Shown here: positions 1 through 11,426 of the stretch, one piece after another
Layout of the letters: each line of letters opens with the position of its first letter
Numbering within the stretch: the stretch's first letter is position 1
Assembly: GCA_014607495.2 (NCBI GenBank)
Contig: CP053150.1
Span: 14,838,495-14,902,494 of the forward strand
Length of the DNA: 64,000 bases
Source: Carposina sasakii
Taxonomy: Eukaryota > Arthropoda > Insecta > Lepidoptera > Carposinidae
Reading direction: 5' to 3'
The notes under the pieces: model-generated
What the model saw: only the letters and a program-made list of their open reading frames with translations
The model's database searches: none
Told to the model about the DNA's origin: nothing
Position numbers and translations under genes: made by a program

Positions 1-309
1 AATGATTATTTAGTGGCTGTTTCTGATTGCGACTCTGTTTGTAACATTTACCTAAACATGGATTTTCTTAAGTCTTAAAATGATAGATCGGACAAAATTT
101 TTATATTTGTTTATCTAAGGCTCTGATTCATCCCTAACGAGTATTCTCTGTATTATGGGTATCAGGTTTTAATAGCTGTTTAAAAAAATTATCTCATCAT
201 TAGCTCATCATCCCAGCCTACCTAAATGAACCCGAGAGCCTATGCTTAAGTCAGGCAACATTGCCACTGGACCATCGGTCGTCATGGTCATGATATCTAA
301 CCTGCTAGT

Positions 310-391
310 TCAGCGTGTTGCAGGCGGCGATGGAGGCTCGTCATCTGGAGGTTTGTCCGGATCAGGTTCTTGTCCAGGTGGCATATAACCC
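310..391 (-). CDS. candidate alternative last exon, proline/acidic-rich C-terminus (partial gene)
   Basis: On the minus strand a good acceptor (ACTTTATGTTTCAG) precedes an open frame that ends in TGA at 310-312. One base completes a split codon, then 26 residues follow: GYMPPGQEPDPDKPP, then a DDEPPSPP motif and a C-terminal ATR. The composition (Pro, Asp, Glu) resembles that of the exon at 1861-2149, which begins in the same phase. I read the two as alternative terminal exons of one minus-strand gene whose upstream exons I did not find. The family is not recognised. Seen: splice signal, phase, stop. Inferred: that it is expressed and linked to the other exon. Confidence 0.4.
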
Positions 392-1860
392 CTGAAACAT
401 AAAGTTTTAGCTGAGAAAAATACTTAACCAAACTTTTAAAAATATAGAATAGAAACTAACGGAATTATAATAGTAAAGATGAACTTATTTTGAAGCTTTC
501 CTTATTGTGAAAGCTGGTGCTTCGCCCGATTTGACGGAAAGTTTACCGAAGTTGCGGAATTTAATGGATAGATGAAGGTCCGAGTAATTTATAGGAGCCA
601 TGACAAGAAAAGAAGATAAATAACACGTCTGAAATAACCCTGAAAGTTTACTCACTTATTAGTATGTGTAATAAGTTATTACACATACAAGAAAGAAACA
701 CAAAACATAAACTTTATTACTGTACTATAAAGTTACAAAAGAACAACTTTTTCATCAAACATATCCATTTGTAACCACCTGACAATATCAAATCGCCGAA
801 TAGATAAGACAATTAGGTACCTAGCTACATTTAGCATTGAACTTGACTGGAGGCACGTACGAGTACGCGAAGGTCGAGGCATAGCTCAGCGGGTAAGTGA
901 ATTATCACCTCATTCTGACCTTGGCCATGGACATGCAGACATGTTAACATGTGCTAATTTTTAATAACATTATGGCATACACAAGTCAATTGGATGCCCG
1001 ATGCTGCCAGCTAGATTAAATGCTTTAATTGTTTGTTTACTACTATACTATTCTACTGACACAATGTATATAGGACCATAGTTGTAATTTGGGTCTTGAT
1101 TCATTTGCAGTAATAAATGAAATGACTGATAGAGATGAATTAGAGAAAGATAAAAACTGCGCCGACCCCAAATTAAATGAAACAGGTCAGGATGATACGT
1201 TTGATGAGACTAGACATTTTATCGTTACCAAAACGGATGTTACTTGTTGATTTATCATTAAATTTAGTGATAGCAGTAAATGTACTTTGCACTCTATTTC
1301 TTTAAGAGGGTTATGAATGAGAGTCTGTTATTTTATGTAGATTAGGTATGTAGTAGGTAATATTAATCAAGTGACGGACAGAACTGAGCCAGCTTTAATA
1401 ATAGTATGTAGGCGGTGCCTTGTGTTACCGTGTTTCCCGTCTACGTGACAGTTTTTACGTAGGTACAATTAGGTAGGTATTGGAGAAAAAACATAGCCAG
1501 ACAAACCTGTCTGAGATACTTACCTAAAACTTACATATTTATTTTCCGGAGATTTTGTGTAGATACCTACGAGTATGATTCACATATAAAGACACATTCA
1601 GGCTTCATTCATAAAAGCAAATGTAATCTCGTGCCTGTTAAAAATGCATTTAAATTCAAAACTATATTATTCAATTTTGATGAATGATAATAACTCATAC
1701 ATAATACTTGCCTACAAGTGGGCATGGTGATTTATAAAAAGATTCTCTATTCTATTTAGATATATAATATCAACTTTAGCCTGAAAAATTGAATATTTTA
1801 TTTTTTACTAGTAGGCCAAGATAGCAGAGAGAAATAATATTCAAATCTTTTATAGGTAGT
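392..1860. other. intergenic or intronic stretch, no gene seen
   Basis: AT-rich with no long open frame. A short A-box-like stretch (TAGCTCAGCGGGTAAGTG, about 881-898) might be an old SINE head, but no B box follows it. If the two proline-rich exons belong to one gene, this lies between its alternative last exons. Confidence 0.3.
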
Positions 1861-2149
1861 CTATCCATCAACTTCGGGTTCAGACTCCACATATTCGGCC
1901 GGTACAAACAGGTCATCCTGTTCATCCTCCAGGGTTTGCGGGGGTAAGGATGGAGGTGGTGGTTCTTCAACGGATGGAGGAGGTGGTTCTTCCATGGGTG
2001 GAGGCGGTGGTTCTTTCACGGGTGGTGGTAGTGGAGGAGGTTCCTCCGCAGGTGGCGGAGCTGACTGCTGCTGATATCCCTCATTACGAATTTTTATCAC
2101 GTCGATCACAACTCCGTTATCTTCACGAGGCCCTTTCATTCCACCGTAT
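1861..2149 (-). CDS. proline-rich terminal exon (partial gene, unknown product)
   Basis: Minus-strand exon of 289 bases. It starts after a strong acceptor (CTCATTTCTTTCTCTAG) with one base completing a split codon and ends in TAG at 1861-1863. The peptide starts YGGMKGPREDNGVVIDVIKI. A proline-rich tract follows, built of repeated PPP(A/V/M/S)(E/K)EPPPP units, and the end is acidic (EDEQDD, then ESEPEVDG). The part before the tract has ordinary mixed composition and reads like a globular end leading into a flexible tail. The ATG inside this exon is probably internal and not the start, because the frame stays open back to the splice site. No donor was seen inside the exon. I cannot name the family. 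Confidence 0.55.
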
Positions 2150-3774
2150 CTAGAGAAAGAAATGAGATTCTTATTATTTAAATTCCTAATGACTGTTGGG
2201 AAATAAGCGAATAAAGGTACTTATCGAATAAATTTATAGATAACTTAAAAAAGGAAAATAATTTAAAAAAAAATTGGCTCCATTGAACCGAGTGATCTGG
2301 TATAGATATCTTGATATTTTTGATTCCGATTTAAATAGTAAAAGTTAAATGAGTCATAAAATATACTGACAAATACTTGGTGCAAGTGGACCAAAAATTA
2401 AAGGACAAAAAAAAAACAAAATTGCAACATACCGTGATAAAAAAATAAGAAGCCGGTTACATCAACCGGTTACTTCACGATGGAAAGATGATAAAAATAA
2501 CTTGTTTACAACATGAAAAGGGGTTTTTTATCGATGCCAAGTGGCAAACTAGCATTGGCAGTAGAAAGATCATAAAACACATTTAGTAATACATATTTTG
2601 AGGACATAGCTGATTAATTTTGTTTAGATGGTAACAATTGAAGTGCTTGACATTGGTGTGATTGCAAATGATTGAAGTGCATTTATTTTTATAGATATTG
2701 GAATACGGCCAGTTGAATTTCATTGCTGAGGCAAAACAATGATTATTGAGGATGGTTAAGGTCAGGTAAATGAGCTATGAATGTATTAATATAATTAATA
2801 CATTCACCATAGCATATATAAAAAAACTACCTTCATATGTCTTCTATTATAATTCGATAAAATTCGAGAACTTCGATAAATAATATACATATCCCATTTA
2901 GAGTTTCATAATAATTAGTGGTTTACTAATTTACTAATTTCTATAATCCTGAGGATGCCACGGTTGTTGGCGAAACATATGTAGATTATTTATCTAGTTT
3001 TTGATTTCGGAATAATGCAATGTATTGTCTTGCATGCTAGGTGCTCGGGTCTGGTTTCTCGTGGCGATTGTAGTTAGTGCAAGTGCCTGTTTTCGCAGTT
3101 ATGAGTTATCAGATCCGAGGGTCAGTGGAGGGTGTAGGGCTCGGTGGTGGGCGCACCCATAGTGAATGTTTGAACTTCCGAATTGTAACGCCTAATACAA
3201 TTTCATTTATCTAACAGAAATTGTTAGGACACGTGGCGCAAAAATACGCTTCGGGTTGCGGGCCTTGGGGCAACCCCCGTGCAAAGGGTTTGAACGTAGC
3301 CTACTATAAGAACCCATCCATAAAATTTAAGATTTGAAATTATGTAGGTAAACTTCTTTAGATATAAGTAGCGTGAAGAATTCCTTAACAACTTATGAAT
3401 GTTCATACAATCTTGGGTTTCAACAAACTATTGTGAATTATCTGGAACTACCATTTAAGTTCAGTTTGAAACCCTCGATACCAATGCAGTCCTAAGCAGG
3501 AAGTTCAGTATTGCGTGGGCCAGCCGTGCGGTGCAACTAGTTTAGTGTCTATCCGAGTGCCATGTTACACTTTAGTGCCGCTTGCATTCTATACCCAGAA
3601 CTAACGGCATCTGGCGCGTCTTGAAGTGTCTTAAGATACTCGTATCAATTGTATCATTAAATCGAACATTGCCAGTATTTCTTGTTGATGTCGCTAAAGG
3701 TCCATGTACATAATAAGTGCTATTTCTTCAACCTTCAAGAGCCATTATTTATTTGAAGTACTTATCTATACATA
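2150..3774. other. non-coding, contains one dispersed repeat
   Basis: No coding exon recognised. 2945-3165 resembles 56400-56585: both carry a CCTGA(G/T)GATGCCACGG...GTTGGCGA start, a TCTGG(C/T)TTCTCGT...GCGA middle and an end near GGTGGTGGGCG. It is a dispersed repeat of unknown class. Confidence 0.4.
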
Positions 3775-3870
3775 TAATAAAAATGTAACGGATCGCTGTC
3801 TGTACATGGAAGATATATGAGAAAAAATATTATAGGAGACCTTTATTAACGCAATAGTATCAAAAGAATG
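3774..3870 (+). mobile_element. Helitron 5' end fragment
   Basis: Begins TCTATACATATAATAAAAATG and continues with CGGATCGCTGTCTGTACATG. This is the reverse complement of the 5' ends of the elements at 8312-8606 and 9718-10073. Similarity fades after about 100 bases, so this is a truncated or diverged copy. Confidence 0.6.
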
Positions 3871-5100
3871 ATTTTTGGATTTTTTGTCTGAGTCAGCTCA
3901 GACCATGCCAGTCATTTCTTTCTGCAATAAAATAGGGATGATGACAGTTATTTTATTTATATTTATATCGTAAGATCATAAAATAAAATAAACATTGTCG
4001 AAAGAAAAACTTCGCTAGCGTGAAAACTTTCAGAGATACCTATTAATATTTTTAAAATCTTACCCATAAACGATCCATACAAACAGCTACTGTATTATGA
4101 CGTCACGTGTATGTAACTAGTATGCTTGTTAAAGAACTTTTGTTCGACTGTTCGAATATTAAATGTTGCGTTTATAAATATGGTTACATAACAAAAGTTG
4201 CTGTAAATTATGCAGGTGGTCATGTGATGTTGTAATTTTAAATTTAATTAACATTGTAAAAATGGACTTGCCCACCCAACTTTGAAGGCTTATTGCTACC
4301 ATATTTGGACACTAAATCAAATTGTAAGTAAGAAATTTTACGGATAGGTATGATTTCGTTGATTAATTCTGATAAGCATAAGATGTAATTAAAATTCAAC
4401 CATAGTCATAATCCCAATAAAATAGGCAAATAATCCAGAAATCTCAAAGCAAATAAGGATACTTGCAGATGTTTGCTCTGACCGGACCTTGACTCATGAA
4501 AGCAGTATTGAATTAAGAATTTTGAACAATATAAACAATTAAGTGTAAATTCTTCAAAATATGATCACTAGAGATGAAGAGAATACTGTAGTGAAACAAA
4601 AGGACACTAAAATATAATTTACGCAGCAGTAAACATCAAGAACAGGCATGTTGCCGGCAAACTGGTCGTATTGCCGGAAAATCTTTGCGTTTACTAAAAC
4701 CTAAGAAGATATAGAGATATGCATCTGGTAAATGGAAGACTAGTTTTTTCGCTACATCAGTTACACGTAAATGATCAGTGACAAGTTGCTAGCTTATCGC
4801 ATGAGAGAATGCCCGAGTTCCTTAGTCGACTCAAGGAGACTCGAAGGAGATGCAGCTGAACTATGAAGCCCCGCTTTAGCACAGGATCAATCCGCAAAAA
4901 CATCTTGCAAAATGTTACCAGAAAAATGGGCGTAGCGGTAGGCACTTCACAAACCCCTGTCTAGCGCCGATAACATAATGTAAACACTCGTAATGCTATC
5001 AAACCAGATGCAAATACATATAACCGGTTCAAGTGGCATTAGGTCACATAATTTATCAGTTGTTATTAAATTATCTGACCCGGTGCGATCAGAACTGGAA
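3871..5100. other. non-coding; repeat fragment at about 4765-4885
   Basis: No gene seen. 4765-4885 holds a dispersed repeat (GATCAGTGACAAGTTGCTAG ... GAGTTCCTTAGTCGACTC ... GAGATGCAGCTGA). Related fragments occur near 9535-9640 (inverted), 31010-31085, 46230-46470, 51795-51895 and 54460-54530 (inverted). Confidence 0.45.
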
Positions 5101-5285
5101 TTAAGGCTGATTTTAGAGTCACGCTGACGTGCGCTGACGGTCGGCGCTGATGGGTCAATTTGTACGGCCGTCAGCGGTGAGCGGTCCAACGCGACTCAAA
5201 AACGCTACCTGTAACTAGATACCAATTGACTCCATCAGCGCCGACCGTCACCGCACGTCAGCGTGATTCTAAAATCGGTCTAAGG
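5101..5285. mobile_element. foldback MITE with 60-base arms
   Basis: Arms at 5101-5163 and 5223-5285 are inverted copies. Both contain GATTTTAGA(G/A)TCACGCTGACGTGCG, then GACGGTCGGCGCTGATGG and a final GTCAATT. The 59-base middle is GC-rich. The arms differ at only a few bases. No coding content. The target duplication is unclear, so the superfamily is not assigned. Confidence 0.65.
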
Positions 5286-6240
5286 CCTGCGCGAGCAATG
5301 CATCCTGGCATTTAAAAATACATCGTCACGCAGATAAACAGATTTCACTAGACTATTCTAGGAAACCATAGCTTTCATATAGCGGCTTACGAAAGGATTT
5401 TTTTCTAGACTTATGTATGACGTCTTTCTTATTATGAAGACCTATTTCTTATCATGACATCCATCTAAACCAAAGCTTTATCCCTCAGTTGACACCTCTC
5501 ACCTTTATCCGTCCTATGCTAAGTATTTTTATCATTTCATCTACCATTTCCGCGCATCTAGAGGAGCTCGCCTGGGCCGTTGGAAGCCAGCCAGGATCTC
5601 CTTCCGTCAGCATTATAAAATGATTGTTTATAAAATCACAAACATCGTATTTACCCAGAGACACAGTTTTATAGATTTGTAGTGTGTATGTTAGGAATTT
5701 GGCACAGGCGCTTCTCTGAACTGTTTGTAATCATAATTCTATAGCAGGGAATTTTAATGGCGCTGCCAATAATAAAATTAATTGATAAGTAGAAATAAAA
5801 TTGTTTTTGGAGCGGTTAGGGAACTTGCAATGTAAGTACATATATCTGTTTTGGTATGCAATTTGGAACTACAGATAGAAAGCTAGCAGATAGCTATTGC
5901 AACGAGTGAGGACATAAATGTCTCCTCTCCGTGTCCTCAGAACAAGACATCTACTAACTCCAACGACTATAAAAGGGCTATTTCCGATACCACACACCTT
6001 GCTCACAGTGTGAACATCAAACAGTGGTTTAGTTTTTCAACTTGTTGAGCTAAGTATAAAAATTATACCTTCTCGACTACAATGCGCTAGATATTGCATA
6101 ATTTGAGACGTTCTACCTAAGGTTCATCCTTTAACACGGTGAAAGCAATGGTGGAAATGGCATATTATGTAAGTACCTAATGCAAATAACTTTATGAAGT
6201 TAATAGGCATGATTATGTTAGTAAAATTATAAGTACGCAT
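5286..6240. other. no feature recognised
   Basis: AT-rich non-coding DNA with no open frame of coding character and no repeat that recurs in the window. Confidence 0.3.
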
Positions 6241-6269
6241 GACACCAGTTATGATGGCTAACCCGTTGA

Positions 6270-6420
6270 TAGGTAAAAGTCTATCAGGTCATCATCAGCC
6301 GTTAAGTCCAGTGTTGAACACAGGCCTCCCCAAACACTCTCCACTGCGATCTGTTGGAAGCTGCTTGCATTCAGCATATCCACGCTGCTGTCCTGACCAG
6401 GTCGACTGTGCATGGCCTTC
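6270..6420 (-). mobile_element. RTE-type LINE 3' tail remnant
   Basis: On the minus strand the sequence reads GGGGAGGCCTGTGTTCAACA then CTGGACTTAACGGCTGATGATGA. This matches the common lepidopteran RTE tail (GGGGGAGGCCTANGTCCAGCAGTGGAC ... GATGATGA). Plus-strand copies of the same motif lie at 22385-22430 and 52370-52410. Only the end of the element is present. Confidence 0.55.
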
Positions 6421-6599
6421 TCATTCTGCGCTTGTGCTGCGCATAGACTTTTTAGATATCCGAAGTTTGATAGGCTTGTTCCCCAAATTGTAGTATTCCG
6501 TATATTGCTTACTCGTAAGTTGACTGTCTTAACCAATCCGCTATAAGTGTCGCTATACCACCGCAGTTGGCAACAACTCCGGCGCACCCAGCGACGGCT

Positions 6600-7612
6600 A
6601 TTTGCGGAGATGCGCCGGCGCAGGGTGCAACGACCCCGAGCACATGGCCGGTGGGGGACTATTTAATATTGTGTTTTTAAGGTGTTATCTATCACATACC
6701 TAGTCAATCATCACCTATAACTAAAATTATTTAAGGGTTTTCAGCAATTAAGACGAAAGCTACGGACGGTGTACCTACGTCCAACAGTTGTGTCCATTAT
6801 ATTAACTCAATAAAAGTGGAAAGCGAATGCTGAATTGTATCAACTTTCTAGGTACCTACTTAGTTAGACATTGATAAAATTTCACCTATAAATCTAGGTT
6901 TCTAAAGCCTTTTACGGAACTTGTAAATCCTAAGTACATTGTAAAATATGACGGGAGTATCGAGATCATTACGAGTAGGTACAAGATTTTTTATATAATG
7001 AATTAGGAACCTATCTAGTATACTTTTGTAGTGAAAATAAAATAAAAGTTTGTTACATAATAACTTCGGTACTTTTAGACAGATTAAGAAGGTAATCGTT
7101 CAGACACCAACGTAAAGAAACAGACGGGTCTGCATAAGATAAAATAAGGCCTTACTTATTATTGATGTAATAAGTATGTATGATGAAAAGGACAAGGCAA
7201 TAATGAATTTTGCAGACTTCAATGGCCCATTGTGACCCAAGCTAGTATTAACAAAGCCAGACAGACTTACGTCCGCATCACAAATCATTATGCAGTTTAA
7301 ATTGCAGCAGCGTCCGGTCGGTAATGCAGTAGGAGGCGGAAGGGGACATTCAGCGGCAGCAATCATCAGTTAAGACAAAATAAGTGTGCCGAAGTTCTGT
7401 GAGACTTTGCGGAATTGAGATTTAGTATCTTGTAGATCAATAAACCGCTAGGTAGGTAACTTATTGTAAATCAAATAGTAGAGTATTGGTATAACGAATT
7501 ACGAATGCTAGAAAATGGCCAACAATTTTAAAGTTATTACAACTATGTATGACATACAACGAAAGGAAACACAAATATACCTTCATTCAAATAACGCAGC
7601 ATGGATAAGGTA
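6600..7612. other. no feature recognised
   Basis: Non-coding DNA. A frame at 7100-7366 on the minus strand has no gene-like context. Confidence 0.25.
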
Positions 7613-7845
7613 TAAAAGTGGAGGTGGGACTATGAACTGAGTCATGTGGCAATCGTCCATGACGTCATGATAGGGGCGCAGCTTCAGCGCCAGTGTTACG
7701 CAGTAACCACACGCTTATGCAAGTAGTTTGGCTAGTCACTACAAGGTGGTTTCTATGTAAATGGGCAGGACTACAGTGTTAGGATGCTCCCCTCGTCCCA
7801 TACTTCACCCCCGCTCAGCGGCACACTATTTTCTATTTAAATTCT
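7613..7845 (+). repeat. dispersed repeat A, copy 1
   Basis: About 235 bases nearly identical to 51497-51728. Shared blocks include GGTATAAAAG at the start, CATGACGTCATGATAGGGGC, CACGCTTATGCAAGTAGTTT, CACTACAAGGTGGTTTCTAT and GTTAGGATGCTCCCCTCGT. It holds a TATA-like box and a perfect CRE-like TGACGTCA. No terminal repeats or target duplication are evident, so the class is unknown. Confidence 0.7.
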
Positions 7846-8104
7846 ATTATTTCTATTCACTAATCAATCATTCAAGACGGTGAGTGAGAAAAACGTGCCT
7901 CTGTCAAAGTGTAATCTCAAAAGTTTGATAAAACCTATCTAATACAATCACGAATCTCCTTGACAATTGACAAAGTTATCGCTGGAGTAGAGATATATTG
8001 GTACAAATACAGTAAAATTCATATTCTTGCCTGTAAACTGATCTGGGAAAAACAAATTTGTTTACAATGCCTATTTCTTCACACCTTGTGATACCCGTTA
8101 TCAT

Positions 8105-8280
8105 ATTGATAACTGTAGAATGAATGTTGCAAAAACTCATGCCAATGATAAGGTTGATAAGACCACGTCATCTATTCGATACTGATCAAGTACCTGGAGG
8201 ACGACAAGTGGATCAGTGTCAATGATGGACTGTCATTAAAGAAAAGGGTATTAAAAAAGTATTGAAAAGGGTGGTATGTT
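8105..8280. other. host segment present again inside the Helitron at 9718-10073
   Basis: 176 bases shared at high identity with 9745-9921. One plus-strand frame is open for 34 residues (DHVIYSILIKYLEDDKWISV ... VLKKY) before a stop, which might be an old exon end; the family is not recognised. The segment lies just beyond the 3' terminus of the Helitron at 8312-8606. Confidence 0.7.
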
Positions 8281-8311
8281 GGATCGTTGTGTTACGTACT
8301 TATTATAAAAA

Positions 8312-8606
8312 CTAGTGGACGCCCGCGACTCCGTCCGCGTGGACTACAGAAAAAAAAACAAAATATCGAAATTATCCGGGATAAAAAGTAGCCTATATGT
8401 TAAGTGGGACCTGTCACAATATATTCCTGAAAACTGTATCGAAATCGATTCAGCCGTTTCTGAGATTAGCGTGCACTAACGCACAGACAAACAGACAAAA
8501 ATCATTGTTTTGGGTACTATTGCGTTGATAAAGGTATTCTATAATATTTTTTCTTACCTATATATCTTCCATGTACAGACAGCGATCCGTTACATTTTTA
8601 TTATAC
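8312..8606 (-). mobile_element. non-autonomous Helitron
   Basis: Read on the minus strand it begins TATAATAAAAATGTAACGGA near 8606 and ends ...GACGGAGTCGCGGGCGTCCACTAG at 8312, flanked by T. The CTAG end after a GC-rich block is the usual Helitron 3' end. The interior has the common lepidopteran motif TAGGCTACTTTTTATCCCGG. No protein is encoded. Confidence 0.75.
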
Positions 8607-8655
8607 CTAACCTTTCCCTCCAAAACGTTTTTTTCCTTATGTTCCTTACAATCAC

Positions 8656-8820
8656 AGTAAAGCAGACCTTCAGTGAAGTGGACAATCAGGGTAGTAGACA
8701 TTCGAGTAAAGTGGACATTCAGTGAAATGGACATTCAGGGTATTAGACTTTCGGGTTGTTGACGTTCAGGGAAGTTAACGTTCAGGAAAGTGGACGTTAG
8801 AGTAGACATTCAGGTAAAAG
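8656..8820 (+). repeat. degenerate minisatellite, unit about 15 bases
   Basis: About ten imperfect units of the form AGTGGACATTCAGGGTA. Variants have GTAGACATTC, GTTGACGTTC and GTTAACGTTC. No coding content. It directly follows the Helitron at 8312-8606. Confidence 0.7.
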
Positions 8821-9717
8821 GACCTAACGTACCGAAAGGAATATCATCAACGTAATAAATTTTAACCATGGCCTTTGAACGTTGGTAAAAATGGGCACAT
8901 GCTTATGTACCTACTGAACGAATTATCAATTCCTACACATATAATTGAACTTTATTTTACTGACTGAATGAAACATTGCTTTCAGAGTTAAAATTGAGTT
9001 GTAATGTAACCAAGTGGAAAAGCGAAAGAAAAAAATAGTTATTGGCTCCGAAATAATGTCACGCGCTTGACGAATATAAATCAACTGGCAGACAAACTGA
9101 CGGTACGTCTGTACTATTTCCTAAGCTCCAGAAAAAATACTGGCATTTACGTATACAATCACGAGAACTTCGTTAAAACGGTTTACAGATAAAAATAAAT
9201 CTTGGTGAAGAAATCAAACAACATCGTCGACGTGAATACCTCCCAATATTGTTAAATCATTGGAATAGTCTTCCATTAGTTGTAAATCGACATTGCAAGT
9301 AGCTGAAACTATCAGCATTTGAAATTTTCTGCGAATTATTTATTTTACACAATCTACGTAAGTAGATAGATATTGATTGTACGTACAGTATACACTCAGT
9401 CAGAGATAGTCACGCACGACCATACATATCACCAGCAATCACAAAGATGGTCAGAAGTGTGCAATCTAGAAATTTCTTTAGATAATAATACTAAATGACA
9501 GAAAAGTTTTCCCTGTGCTGTTGAGAGGTTTCACTAGAATACCTCAGCTGCATGTCCTTCCCTGCATGTCCTAAGAGTCAACTTAGGAACTCAGGAACGT
9601 TATCTTAGGCAATGAGCTAGCAATTTATCACTGATCCTTTACATTTGACCCAGATATACTAGTCCTGCAGTACTGGCTACCCCATCTTTGGGAACGCAGC
9701 TGTATTATATGTATATA
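8821..9717. other. non-coding; repeat fragment at about 9535-9640
   Basis: No gene. 9535-9640 is an inverted fragment of the repeat described at 4765-4885 (CAGCTGCATGTCCTTCCCTG, GACTCAACTTAGGAACTC, CTTAGGCAATGAGCTAGCAA). The rest is unassigned. Confidence 0.35.
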
Positions 9718-10073
9718 CTAGTGACTCCGTCCGCGTGGGATCAGATTGATAACTGTAGAAATGCTGCAAAAACTCATGCCAATGATCCTTATCATTGATA
9801 AGACCACGTCATCTATTCGATACTGATCAAGTACCTGGAGGACGACAAGTGGATCAGTGTCAATGATGGACTGTCATTAAAGAAAAGGGTATTAAAAAAG
9901 TATTGAAAAGGGTGGTATGTTATACAAACGCACAGACAAACAGACAAAAATTATAAAAATCATTGTTTTGGGTACTCTAAAACATTGTTAAAGTTGATAA
10001 AGGTATTCTATAATATTTTTTCTTATATATCTTCAATGTACAGACAGCGATCCGTTACATTTTTATTATATGT
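9718..10073 (-). mobile_element. Helitron carrying captured flanking DNA
   Basis: On the minus strand the 5' half (10073 to about 9922) matches the element at 8312-8606 (GGATCGCTGTCTGTACATTG, TTTGTCTGTTTGTCTGTGCG). The 3' terminus is ACGCGGACGGAGTCACTAG at 9718. Between these lies 9745-9921, a copy of 8105-8280. In the first copy that segment lies outside the element, immediately past its 3' end. The sequence ATTATATGTATATAC also occurs on both sides (about 9704-9718 and 10065-10079). Confidence 0.7.
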
Positions 10074-10836
10074 ATATACCTAGGTATGTAGAAATATTGT
10101 TTTCAAGAGTTAACCTTTCAGAGACAAAGGGTAGCCAAGTATACGTGTATCGTATTGAACACAAAAGCAACGGGTAAGATAAATCTATATGTGGTGAGCC
10201 CATTTAAGGTAAGCCGGGGTAACGGTTCTGGGAATAGATGTATCCAGCCAAGTTTTAAGGGCTGTCCGTTATTATTGACAAAGGAATCGACACAGTTTTA
10301 ATATAATTTAAATAACTATAATTTCAATTTAAATAACAGTTTAAGTATAATTCGGGAATAAGTTCATAGATAAAAGGCGTTCTATAAAGCCAAGGGTAGG
10401 TAAAGGGCGAACGAACACTGCTAACTAAGATACTTTTTACAAGAGCTCTATGTTCAACCATAAATGCCATTTGTAGTATTTGGCATAAAATTATCCACAA
10501 AAACTATAGATAATTTAAAAACCTACTACCAAAATCAATTGTCACGCATATAACCGCAACTAAAAGGCTTTAAGACACTTTAAACACGTAAGCAGTTGTC
10601 CTTTCTGCTCTTGGCATCTGTGACAACCCTAAGAGTGCAGTAAATGCAAATAAAGCTGAAAGTAAAACACGTCGAGATACAGTTTTAGAGCGTGTAAAAT
10701 TAACTCAAAAACAACTTCGTCGCTACGTGACTACTGTCTGACTGTGAGATATCTCTAGTTTTTAACGCAATATTTTATAGAAAGAATCCGATTTAAGCGA
10801 GACAGAGAGATTTTAAAATGTTACTTTGTCTTATAG

Positions 10837-11158
10837 AAGTTTTAAGAGTTTTATTATTGAAGTTTTAAGCGATCTTTTAAACGTTCGCAATGGGAAGATA
10901 TTTTACAAAGTGGAACACGTCATAAATCGTTATGAAAGTTTTCTGGTACGTACAACGCTTGGACTGCCAAATGATTTACGTAAATATTTTTTTGCTGTGT
11001 TAATCCAGATTTGGCATATTATGCATTATATTTTTACTTTGTTGCTAAGCGGAGTTACTTGGTTCGAGTGTCTGAAATTGTTCGATATCAGATACGCGAT
11101 GCAGAAAGCAATGCGTCACTTTTATTCAGTCTGCTATCAAATCGGTCATACGCGTTGA
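10837..11158 (+). CDS. orphan open frame, possible exon, unknown
   Basis: 107 codons are open after an acceptor-like ATGTTACTTTGTCTTATAG, ending in TGA. There is no ATG at the beginning of the frame; the first Met lies well inside, at IWHIMHYIF. Residue use is mixed (hydrophobic, basic and aromatic) and not a low-complexity AT translation. There is no donor, no recognised domain and no neighbouring exon. A decayed transposon frame or chance are equally possible. Confidence 0.2.
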
Positions 11159-11426
11159 AACTTTCGTTATATAATATATTTCATAATTTTTGCCGGAATA
11201 TTAAGTATTTGTATTGTGGTAGAGACATGATAGATCATTTTATGTAATCTACGATCTTTAATGGGGCCATTTAATCGACTTTAACTGTATTTAAATCTAT
11301 TATTGGGAAAGTTATTATTTATTTATATAATTGATGAAATTTGATAGCTAAGATGTTTAAGTTGTTTTATATGGATATGGACAACTATAGTGCCCACCTA
11401 GGACGATTACACTGTCTGTTTTACTG

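Noticed and set aside
1950..2153. Plus-strand open frame over the proline-rich exon
   Set aside because: It is the antisense shadow of the Pro-rich minus-strand exon, which has the splice site and sensible composition.
6258..6587. 109-codon minus-strand open frame
   Set aside because: It runs through an RTE tail (GGAGGCCTGTGTTCAACACTGG) and has no start or domain support.
8510..8725. 71-codon open frame
   Set aside because: It covers the Helitron 5' end and part of a minisatellite.
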